Below are positions 8,431 through 14,151 of a stretch of 14,151 nt of DNA, one piece after another; positions within the stretch are counted from its first letter, which is position 1; each line of letters opens with the position of its first letter. The notes below the pieces were generated by a model, which made no database searches, was not told where the DNA came from, and worked only from the letters and a program-made list of their open reading frames with translations. Made by a program: the position numbers and the translations under genes. Origin of the DNA: JBCCMF01 sp038747545 (GTDB lineage Bacteria; Bacteroidota; Rhodothermia; Rhodothermales; JBCCMF01); assembly GCA_038747545.1 (NCBI GenBank), contig JBCDJT010000134.1:1-14151 (forward strand), read 5' to 3'.

Positions 8431-8459
8431 CGCTTCGGCAAAACGGGGCCGCGCTTCGG
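8431..8459. repeat. Direct repeat CGCTTCGG, 21 bases apart, upstream of flgM
   Basis: CGCTTCGG occurs at 8431-8438 and 8452-8459. Both copies are followed by C/T then AAA, so eleven of twelve positions match. A start-to-start spacing of 21 bases puts both on the same face of the helix, as in operators bound by dimers. The pair lies in the 136-base gap between the fliT-like gene and flgM. A third CGCTTCGG is at 10952-10959, upstream of fliS. No known regulator is recognised, and coincidence is possible. Confidence 0.3.
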
Positions 8460-8465
8460 TAAATC

Positions 8466-8810
8466 CTACCCGGCCACATGCCGATGCAGAATAGAGGTGG
8501 GGTTGGTCGGCGTGCGGTACTCCGCCTGCGCCTGCTTCCGCAGCTGCACCGCGCTCAGCGCCATCGAGACGTCGTTCTTCGCCATGGAAAGGGCCTCGTT
8601 GATGGCTGTATCCTGTATTTTCAACCGCTCTGCCCAGGTTTCTGACGCCTCGGGCCACCCTGCGTCGCCCTGAAAGGCACGGGTTTGATCGAGGAGGTGA
8701 CTGCGCGTCTCTAGCAAATTACGCACGGCATCCATCTGGCGGTCACGCAGGGCATGCACCAGGCGATGCCCAATCTCAAAGAGACGACGGAGATGTTCAG
8801 CGGGCGTCAT
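8466..8810 (-). CDS. FliT-like flagellar export chaperone
   Basis: This is a small (114 residues), apparently all-helical protein. Its N-terminal helix pair (HLRRLFEIGHRLVHALRDR and AVRNLLETRSHLLDQ) has the heptad pattern and the 'size then E/TR..LL' layout seen in FliT/FlgN-type chaperones. A further helix, TWAERLKIQDTAINEALS, follows and the tail is polar. FliT binds the filament cap FliD, while FlgN binds the junction proteins FlgK and FlgL. Location immediately downstream of fliD favours FliT, but sequence alone cannot separate the two. The start at 8810 is supported by GAGG five bases upstream. Function is inferred mainly from context and size. Confidence 0.6.
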   Translation of the reverse strand: MTPAEHLRRLFEIGHRLVHALRDRQMDAVRNLLETRSHLLDQTRAFQGDAGWPEASETWAERLKIQDTAINEALSMAKNDVSMALSAVQLRKQAQAEYRTPTNPTSILHRHVAG

Positions 8811-8832
8811 GGGACCTCACAACAGAAAAGTA

Positions 8833-8848
8833 TGCCGCCACGGCGGCA
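8833..8848 (-). terminator. Hairpin between fliD and the fliT-like gene (possible weak terminator or processing site)
   Basis: TGCCGCC and GGCGGCA form a perfect inverted repeat separated by two bases; a realistic fold is a six-pair stem with a CACG/CGTG loop. Read on the minus strand it follows the fliD stop and is trailed by TACTTTTCTG, a weak T-run. It could reduce read-through or stabilise the fliD message. The short T-run makes full termination unlikely. Confidence 0.35.
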
Positions 8849-8871
8849 AAACGTGCATCAGGGAACGGCGT

Positions 8872-10359
8872 CTAGAAGGGCAGAATACTGCTGAGGTACT
8901 GGCTTTGCCCCCCTACCTGCGCGGAGATTTCCTGAAGCTGCGCAAATTGTGCCCGAAGCTGTTCCGTGCGCTGGTTGAGACGGAAATCGAAGCTCTCGAT
9001 CCGTGTATCCAGGCGGCGCACGTTCTCGTCGATGTTGTCCTTGCGGTTGTCGAGGATGCCGTTGGTGCCCAGGAACGCGTCGAGCCGGGTTTCGAGGCGC
9101 TTGGCCACACCGTCATCGGAGGCAAACAGGTTGCGCACGGCGTCGGCGTTGTCTTCTACGGCAGAGATCAGCACGTCCTTATCAGCCAGGCGGAGCGTGC
9201 CGTCTTCGGTGATCTCGATGCCAAGGTCCGTGAGGGCTTGCGGCTCGTCGGTGCCCTGCCCGGTCACGGCCTGCACAATGTCGTTGCGCATGTTGAAGCG
9301 CAAGCTGGTGAACGTGGTGTCGCCAGCGAGGAGGCCGCGCACCTGGGTGGCGCCGTCCACATTCGTCCGCGACTTGATGCTGTCGAGGATAGCATTGTAT
9401 TCCGTGATAAAGCCCTCAATCTCGCCCACGATGCCGTCCGAGTCGGGCTCCACGGTGAAGTCGACGGGTTCACCGCCCGCTTCGCGCAGGTTGAGCGTCA
9501 CGCCCGTGAGTGCATCCGAGACCTGGTTGCTGCTGCGGTACATCGTCAAGCCGTCCAGCTTGAACACGCTGTTCAGCTCGGAGTCCGTCTCGCTGGTCCC
9601 CACCGCTGTGACCTGCCCCCCGCCCGTGCCGTCAGCCACAGCATCGTTGCTCACGCCAAGCAGGCCAAGCAGACCATTCGCCGAATCGGAGAACGTGAGG
9701 CGGTTTTGGAAGCCTGTGTCGCCGCTGCGCAGCGTGAGACGCGCGGTGTCGTTGGTTTCGTTCACGAGCGATGCCGAGGCGCGGTCATCGCCTTTGATGT
9801 TCTCGTCGTCGTACGCGCTCTTCATGGCCGCGTTGATGGCATCCGAGACCTCTTGCAGAATCTCCTCGTCGGTCGTACCCGTCGGGTTCACCGTGACGCT
9901 GACGTTGACGCGGCGGTTCTCGTCGTCGCCATCGGGGCTGAAGACGCCGATCTCGAACGTCTGGCTGCCATTGCTGTCGAAGAAGCTGCGCAAGCCGCTC
10001 CCGCTCTTGGTGTACTGCTGCGAGATGCGCGTGTCGGTCGAGGCCAACCGCTCTACTTCTACCGTGTGCGAACCGTACGACGCATCGTCCGTGGCCGAGG
10101 CCGTGAAGGCACTGTTCTCGGGCAAAGAGATGCCGCGCCCCTCGAAGGGGCTGTTGAACTGATCGGTGAACGTAGACAGCCGTGTGTTGAGGGTAGACAG
10201 GGTGCTGTCGAAATCGTCCAGCACAGATTTCAAGCGCTGCTGGCTCGACTTCTTGGCTTCGATGTCGAACTTGGGCTGGGACTCCAGCCGGATGATCTGA
10301 CTAATCAGCTGCTCGTACGGGTCGCCCGCGCGCAGCGAGGAAGCAAGGGCACCAACCAT
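8872..10359 (-). CDS. fliD: Flagellar filament cap protein FliD (hook-associated protein 2)
   Basis: FliD forms the cap at the filament tip that helps secreted flagellin subunits fold and insert. The 495-residue product has the FliD N-domain (about residues 10-110), including YEQLISQIIRLESQPKFDIE and a coiled segment, LKSVLDDFDSTLSTLNTRLS. The variable middle domains follow. The C-domain carries SDALTGVTLNLREAG, RGLLAGDTTFTSLRFNMR and LTDLGIEITEDGTLRLADK, and it ends in a coiled coil of the RLDTRIESFDFRLNQRTEQLRAQFAQL type. Length is normal for the family. Start ATG 10359 leads directly into the conserved N-domain, but the ribosome site is weak. It is 52 bases downstream of fliS on the same strand. 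A long ORF on the opposite strand through this gene is a GC-rich shadow. Confidence 0.95.
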   Translation of the reverse strand: MVGALASSLRAGDPYEQLISQIIRLESQPKFDIEAKKSSQQRLKSVLDDFDSTLSTLNTRLSTFTDQFNSPFEGRGISLPENSAFTASATDDASYGSHTVEVERLASTDTRISQQYTKSGSGLRSFFDSNGSQTFEIGVFSPDGDDENRRVNVSVTVNPTGTTDEEILQEVSDAINAAMKSAYDDENIKGDDRASASLVNETNDTARLTLRSGDTGFQNRLTFSDSANGLLGLLGVSNDAVADGTGGGQVTAVGTSETDSELNSVFKLDGLTMYRSSNQVSDALTGVTLNLREAGGEPVDFTVEPDSDGIVGEIEGFITEYNAILDSIKSRTNVDGATQVRGLLAGDTTFTSLRFNMRNDIVQAVTGQGTDEPQALTDLGIEITEDGTLRLADKDVLISAVEDNADAVRNLFASDDGVAKRLETRLDAFLGTNGILDNRKDNIDENVRRLDTRIESFDFRLNQRTEQLRAQFAQLQEISAQVGGQSQYLSSILPF

Positions 10360-10411
10360 GATACTACTCGGTTGTTGTTAGATAGGATGGCACAGGCGAG
10401 CCCGATACCGG

Positions 10412-10741
10412 TCAGGCCGCGAGGGCCGTCTGTTGATACGCTACTTCGCGCCACGCATCGCGCAGGGGTTCAAGCAATTCGCAGACCACTTCCGTTTCGC
10501 CTTCCACCGCTTGATTCAGACAGAACTCATAGAGCGCGTAGAGGCGCTCGGCGACTTCGCCGCCAGCCTCGAAGTTCAAGCTGCTGATGAGCTCGACGAG
10601 GCACGCGCGGAGCTTGGGCAGGTCGCCACGGTGGCACGCCGACACGGCGATGTCGTAGACCTTGACGATGAGTTGTTGCGGCGAGGCGGTGGCAATCGCT
10701 TGGCGCTGGTACTGTAGCCGTTTGGCTGCTCGGTTGTACAT
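10412..10741 (-). CDS. fliS: Flagellin export chaperone FliS
   Basis: FliS binds the C-terminus of flagellin in the cytosol, keeps it from polymerising early and delivers it to the export gate. The product is 109 residues and starts MYNRAAKRLQYQRQAIATAS followed by PQQLIVKVYDIAV, close to the canonical FliS start (MYxxA...Y....TASPxxLxxMLYD). Later features are a conserved L.SSLNFEAGGEVAERLYALYEFC segment and a short final helix. Start ATG 10741 was chosen for this match. The frame stays open upstream to 10945, but those residues are not FliS-like and run through the sigma-28 promoter. No clear Shine-Dalgarno is visible. It is first in the minus-strand flagellar cluster. Confidence 0.94.
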   Translation of the reverse strand: MYNRAAKRLQYQRQAIATASPQQLIVKVYDIAVSACHRGDLPKLRACLVELISSLNFEAGGEVAERLYALYEFCLNQAVEGETEVVCELLEPLRDAWREVAYQQTALAA

Positions 10742-10862
10742 GGGAATGCGGCACGTTATGGGGTTTTGTGGACGACACCCCCTGCGCACGGTACGGCAGC
10801 ATCTTCCCCACTGGGGTGCAATTTTCCGGTCGATGCAGGCCGGGCGCAGGTCATCGTATGGC

Positions 10863-10889
10863 GTATCGGCCATGTGCGGGAAATGTTTA
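10863..10889 (-). promoter_or_regulatory. Sigma-28 (FliA) promoter upstream of fliS
   Basis: On the minus strand TAAA (10889-10886), exactly 15 bases, then GCCGATAC (10870-10863) matches the sigma-28 consensus TAAA-N15-GCCGATAA at all but the last base. Transcription would start about ten bases further on, leaving a leader of about 110 bases before fliS. The match in element sequence, spacing, orientation and position before a late flagellar gene is strong. It places fliS-fliD-fliT-flgM in the late class. Confidence 0.85.
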
Positions 10890-11001
10890 AGCCGCCTAAG
10901 CTGCTTTTTTCCGCCCTCTCGCACGCTGTCCAGCCATTTTGGCATATTTCCCGCTTCGGGGACGCCGCGTCAGCCGTTGTCTGAAGTCGTTTCCCGTAGA
11001 C

Positions 11002-12543
11002 ATGACACACCCCACGCCCCCGGCGCCGTTTCGCATCGGCGTCTGGCACCTGCCGGAGCAGCGCACCCGTTTGAACGCGCTCTTCGCCCAACTCCCCGAC
11101 TACTTTTCGCCTGAGTTCATCGCCGCCGACCGTGGCTTGTCTACTGCGCGCATCCAGCACCGCATGCGGCAGGTGGATGTCGTGTGGATCGAGTCCGAGG
11201 TGGCTGCCTTGATGGAAGCCGAGAAGCAGCGCCCCACGCTGGTACGCCTGCGCCAGTCCGACCTCCTCGACCGCCGGCTGGCACCGATGAAGTGGGGCTC
11301 GTTCGACCACATCGCGTTTGCCACGCCCTCTACGCGTCAAGCGTTCTATACGATGTTCAAGGGCCGCATCAGCGAATACACCAGCACATCGGTGGTGGCG
11401 CCCGGCATCGTCATGCCCGACGAGGCCCCGCCGCGCGGCGACGTCTCACCGTTCGACATCGCTGTGCTCTGCCACGATGGCAACGCGCCGAACCCGAGCA
11501 TGCTGCTTGAGCTGGCCCTGGCCCTCAAGTCGCGCAACGAAAACTACGCCCTCCACGTCTTCGGTAAGATCGAAAACCTGGGACAGGCCGAGTACATCTT
11601 CTCGGCGCTCGACCACCTCGGCTTGACCGACGACCTCCTGTTTTACGGCGACCTCCCGCCCGAGGAGCAGCGCGTCTACACGGCCTCATGCGGCACTGTC
11701 CTCTCGCTCGACATCCAAGACCGTCAGCCTGAGCGGGTGTTGGAGGCCATGGGGTACGGCGTGCGCCCTATCGTGCATGGCTACCCCGGCGTGGAGGATT
11801 ACATCCCCGCAGCCTACACTTTCCGCACGCTCTACGACGCCGTCATGAAGATGGAATCGGCCGACGTGGAGCCTGAAGCGCATCGACAATGGGTGACCGA
11901 CCACTTCTCCATCGAGAAGGAAGCGAAAGCTATGGAGGCCGTACTCACCAGCATCGCGCAGGACGCCTACACTGACCGGCTGTCGGCGCACTACCACGCG
12001 CAGCGGGCTGCCACCTTCACTACTGGCGACACGCCGCCTGCTGAACAGTTGGAGCACATCTACAGCTTGGTGAACACGCAACAGTTTGCGGAAGCGCGCA
12101 CGGCGCTCCAAGCATTGCCTGTTGCGCAGCTTCCTGCAGATGACCAGCTCAACACACGCGCCTTGGCGATGCAGCTGGCCCTCGGCAGCGACGATGCCAC
12201 CGACGCGCTCTACCACGCCGACGCTGCGCTCGACTTGGCGCCCGATGAGCCGCTGGTGCAACACCTGCTGGGCCGCGCCCTGTGGGCTAAAGGCATGCAC
12301 CAAGCCGCCGCCGAGGCCTTCGTCTACAGCGCCGAGCGCCTGGAGCTGCACGAAACAACCGCTGCGCCCCTCCGCCTCCCCCTCGATCCGGTACAGATCT
12401 ACTGCTTTGCTGGCGAGGCTTGCGAGGCGCTCGAACAGCCCGATGCTGCGGAGCAGTTCTACCGCGCCGCACTGCGGCACGACGCCAACGCAGAGCAAGC
12501 CCACGAAGCGCTAAACCGCCTTGCCCCTTCTCTAGCCGCGTAG
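11002..12543 (+). CDS. GT-B (GT4-like) glycosyltransferase with C-terminal TPR-like region
   Basis: The 513-residue product looks like a family 4-type glycosyltransferase of the GT-B fold, transferring sugar from a nucleotide donor. Residues 153-260 show the nucleotide-binding half: FDIAVLCHDGN, YALHVFGKIEN, HLGLTDDLLFYGDLPPEEQ and SLDIQDRQPERVLEAMGYG. The last segment occupies the place of the E-x7-E donor-binding motif, with Asp240 instead of the first Glu and Glu248 kept. The N-terminal half is less typical. From about residue 345 to the end there are Ala/Leu-rich helical pairs, including a TPR-like unit (ALWAKGMHQAAAEAFVYSAE), suggesting a protein-binding tail. ATG 11002 is the first plausible start; an upstream TTG at 10939 is unlikely. 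The next glycosyltransferase follows after 64 bases. The acceptor is unknown; flagellin is a contextual guess. Confidence 0.78.
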   Translation: MTHPTPPAPFRIGVWHLPEQRTRLNALFAQLPDYFSPEFIAADRGLSTARIQHRMRQVDVVWIESEVAALMEAEKQRPTLVRLRQSDLLDRRLAPMKWGSFDHIAFATPSTRQAFYTMFKGRISEYTSTSVVAPGIVMPDEAPPRGDVSPFDIAVLCHDGNAPNPSMLLELALALKSRNENYALHVFGKIENLGQAEYIFSALDHLGLTDDLLFYGDLPPEEQRVYTASCGTVLSLDIQDRQPERVLEAMGYGVRPIVHGYPGVEDYIPAAYTFRTLYDAVMKMESADVEPEAHRQWVTDHFSIEKEAKAMEAVLTSIAQDAYTDRLSAHYHAQRAATFTTGDTPPAEQLEHIYSLVNTQQFAEARTALQALPVAQLPADDQLNTRALAMQLALGSDDATDALYHADAALDLAPDEPLVQHLLGRALWAKGMHQAAAEAFVYSAERLELHETTAAPLRLPLDPVQIYCFAGEACEALEQPDAAEQFYRAALRHDANAEQAHEALNRLAPSLAA

Positions 12544-12607
12544 CCCGCACGCGCACACGCGCTCACGGAAGAACGCGCTCACGCCTTCAATGACCTGAGA
12601 CCTAGCG

Positions 12608-13744
12608 ATGCCGACCATTTCCCTCTGCATGATCGTTAAGAACGAGGCGAAGACGCTGGAGAAGTGCCTTGCCTTCGCCCGCCCGTACGTGGACGAGATC
12701 GTGGTGATCGACACGGGCTCCACTGACGGCACGCAGGCCATCGCCCAGCGCTACGCCGATGTGTACGACGAGATCGAATGGCCGAATTCGTTCGCCATCG
12801 CCCGCAACTATAGCTTCGACAAGGGCTCAGGCGATTACATCCTGATCCTCGACGGCGACGAATACATCCCGAACCCGCAGCACTGGGCGCTCATCCGTCG
12901 CACCGCAGAGAAAAGCGATGTAGCGGCCGCACAGTTCACCATCACCAACCTGATGGGCGAAGACAAGCTCATCGAAGCCGACCGCTTCCATCAGGTGCGC
13001 CTGGTGCGGAACGATCCCTCCATCCGGTATGAGGGGCGCGTCCATAACCAGATCCAACGCGGCATCGAGGCCTACATGCGCCGTACTGGCTATAAGCAGA
13101 TTCGCATTGGGGCGGAGGTGATCCACACGGGCTACGCGCTCGGGCGGCACGACCTCAAGAAGAAGTACGAGCCCCGGCTGGCGCTCCTCGAATACGAACT
13201 GGAGCATGCCGAGAACGAGAAATTCCGCTCGTACTACAGCTATCAGCTCGGCGTCTCGATGTTCGTCTTGCGCGACCTGGAGAAGGCACTGGAATACTTC
13301 GAGGCCGTCGACAACCGCGCGATGATGCCGCGGAATGCGTTCTACGGGCACCTCCTCGCCGCGCAGGCCGCACTCAACCTGAACCGTCCCGGCCAGGCGC
13401 TACGGCATGCCAACAGCTTGCTCGCCATCGACCCGAACGAGCCGATTGTGTACTACACGACAGGCCTGGCGCTACTGCTCGCCCAACAGCCCAGCGACGG
13501 CCTACTCATGCTGCTGCACGCCTTCAAGCTGGGCGAGCGCAAGGATGTCGTCATCAACTACAGCGTGAACCCGCTCCTGCTCCTCAAGCGCATGGGCGAC
13601 ATCTGCGCCGCAGGCAAGCTGGACCGCTACGCCCACATCTTCCACACCTATGCCGAACAGAAAACCTACAATCCCCAGGTGGTGCTCGCTCTGATCGCCG
13701 AGTTACAGACTCGGTTGGTGCAGTCTGAGCGCATGGCTGCCTAG
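12608..13744 (+). CDS. GT2 family glycosyltransferase with C-terminal TPR region
   Basis: The 378-residue product begins ISLCMIVKNEAKTLEKCL, the hallmark of a GT-A fold family 2 enzyme. It has VIDTGSTDGT (34-42) for donor binding and LDGDEY (81-86) with the DxD-type metal site. RNDPSIRYEGRVHNQI and EVIHTGYALG (about 130-180) are typical of the SunS/TPR-linked GT2 subgroup. Residues from about 205 to 330 contain TPR-like pairs (YYSYQLGVSMFVLRDLEKAL; GHLLAAQAALNLNRPGQALR). Enzymes of this build often glycosylate proteins, including flagellins and bacteriocins. It probably forms a two-gene unit with the upstream GT4-like gene and converges on flagellin. It has no membrane segments, so it would act in the cytosol before flagellin export. 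The acceptor is inferred. Confidence 0.88.
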   Translation: MPTISLCMIVKNEAKTLEKCLAFARPYVDEIVVIDTGSTDGTQAIAQRYADVYDEIEWPNSFAIARNYSFDKGSGDYILILDGDEYIPNPQHWALIRRTAEKSDVAAAQFTITNLMGEDKLIEADRFHQVRLVRNDPSIRYEGRVHNQIQRGIEAYMRRTGYKQIRIGAEVIHTGYALGRHDLKKKYEPRLALLEYELEHAENEKFRSYYSYQLGVSMFVLRDLEKALEYFEAVDNRAMMPRNAFYGHLLAAQAALNLNRPGQALRHANSLLAIDPNEPIVYYTTGLALLLAQQPSDGLLMLLHAFKLGERKDVVINYSVNPLLLLKRMGDICAAGKLDRYAHIFHTYAEQKTYNPQVVLALIAELQTRLVQSERMAA

Positions 13745-13830
13745 GGCCGCTCGGAGGTCCCACATAACACGCGTTCCCACATCCGACCCACGGATTTCAG
13801 ATAACGCACCCCACGGACCCTGTGCCCCAC

Positions 13831-13868
13831 ACAAAAAAGGCCGCCTCCCCAGCCATAGGGAGGCGGCC
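13831..13868 (-). terminator. Intrinsic terminator of the flagellin gene
   Basis: GGCCGCCTCCC (13839-13849) and GGGAGGCGGCC (13858-13868) form a perfect 11-base-pair stem with an eight-base loop. On the minus strand the stem is followed directly by TTTTTTGT (complement of 13831-13838), the classic rho-independent layout, about 100 bases after the flagellin stop. On the plus strand there is no T-run after the stem, so it serves flagellin rather than the GT2 gene. Confidence 0.9.
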
Positions 13869-13873
13869 ACCGA

Positions 13874-13891
13874 GCGGTTTGCCACAACCGC
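13874..13891. other. Small inverted repeat in the flagellin 3' region
   Basis: GCGGTT and AACCGC form a six-pair stem with a six-base loop, lying between the flagellin stop and the strong terminator. It may be part of the flagellin mRNA 3' structure. No specific role can be assigned. Confidence 0.3.
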
Positions 13892-13968
13892 GTAGGCTCA
13901 CGTAAGGGTTAATCTGCCAGAACCAATCCCTAAGCCAGTGCGAGCCCTATTCGGGTACTGCGTTGTGT

Positions 13969-14151
13969 TTAGAGGAGCGAGAGGATGGACTGCGGGGCCG
14001 AGTTGGCCTGCGCCGTCGCCGACAAGCTCGTCTGCTGCAGGATCTGCAGCTTCACGATCTCCATCTGCTCCTTCGCAAAGTCGGCGTCCGAGATGCGGCT
14101 TCTAGCCGCCTCGTAGTTGTTCATCGACGTCGTCAGGTTCTCCTGCTTGAA
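13969..14151 (-). CDS. Flagellin, C-terminal end (5' part outside window)
   Basis: Reading the minus strand from the window edge gives 60 residues and a TAA stop. They include NLTTSMNNYEAARSRISDAD, FAKEQMEIVKLQILQQTSLS and ATAQANSAPQSILSLL. This is the conserved D0/D1 C-terminal helix of bacterial flagellin, which packs in the filament core and is the binding site for FliS. The match to the family ending (ILQQ...AQAN..PQ.vLsLL) is near perfect. It forms the filament after export. The gene ends about 100 bases before a strong terminator. Whether it belongs to the sigma-28 regulon cannot be judged because the promoter is outside the window. Confidence 0.96.
   Translation of the reverse strand, partial: FKQENLTTSMNNYEAARSRISDADFAKEQMEIVKLQILQQTSLSATAQANSAPQSILSLL

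Noticed and set aside
8809..10587. 592-residue open frame on the plus strand across fliD
   Set aside because: It lies antisense to a clearly recognisable FliD and part of fliS. It has no family motif and is explained by GC-rich codon use leaving the opposite strand open. The same applies to the plus-strand frame 8966-10162.
10742..10945. N-terminal extension of FliS
   Set aside because: The added 68 residues are Arg/Cys-rich and unlike FliS, and they would be encoded across the sigma-28 promoter. The canonical MYNRA start at 10741 is better.
10890..11001. Promoter for the plus-strand glycosyltransferase genes
   Set aside because: There must be one in or near this divergent region, but I found no convincing sigma-70-like, Bacteroidota-type, sigma-28 or sigma-54 match on the plus strand.
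11686..12504. 272-residue minus-strand frame within the GT4-like gene
   Set aside because: Antisense to a recognisable glycosyltransferase. No start signal or family motif.
1..14151. tRNA, rRNA, insertion sequences, attachment sites, riboswitches
   Set aside because: I found no transposase-like frames, cloverleaf-like sequence or known riboswitch core in the intergenic gaps, all of which are under 300 bases.

Overview
This window is a GC-rich chromosomal segment, probably from a flagellated member of the FCB superphylum. Rhodothermota or a close relative is my best guess. The evidence is a C-terminal type IX secretion (T9SS) sorting domain of the YPNPFNPTT class, weak Shine-Dalgarno sites at several genes, and a compact late-flagellar gene set. 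Lineage is inferred from protein style only; there is no rRNA in the window.

Layout. (1) 1-4800 (+) is the 3' part of a giant secreted surface protein. It carries tandem cadherin/Ig-like (Big_9-type) domains, a HAF-repeat block that may fold as a beta-propeller, one more Big_9 domain and a T9SS sorting tail. (2) 4869-5333 (+) is a RidA-family protein with an unusual predicted lipoprotein signal peptide. (3) 5335-7902 (-) is an 855-residue protein that I read as a degenerate dynamin-like protein: its GTPase motifs have lost key residues, but a C-terminal membrane hairpin is kept. Its stop codon lies one base from the ridA stop. (4) 8000-10741 (-) is a late flagellar cluster in transcription order fliS, fliD, fliT-like, flgM, and the dynamin-like gene follows on the same strand. 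A near-consensus sigma-28 promoter (TAAA-N15-GCCGATAC) lies upstream of fliS. (5) 11002-13744 (+) holds two divergently transcribed glycosyltransferases, a GT-B (GT4-like) enzyme and a GT2 enzyme, both with C-terminal TPR-like tails. (6) 13969-14151 (-) is the C-terminal end of flagellin. A strong one-directional terminator lies between it and the convergent GT2 gene.

How the parts fit. FliS (flagellin chaperone), FliD (filament cap), FliT-like (cap chaperone), FlgM (anti-sigma-28) and flagellin form a filament-assembly and late-gene control module. The sigma-28 site in front of an operon containing flgM implies a feedback loop. The two TPR glycosyltransferases lie between the cap/chaperone operon and flagellin, which makes flagellin glycosylation the simplest hypothesis for them. 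The dynamin-like protein downstream of flgM has no known flagellar role and is the most novel element. The giant adhesin-like protein and the lipoprotein RidA appear to be a separate cell-envelope neighbourhood.
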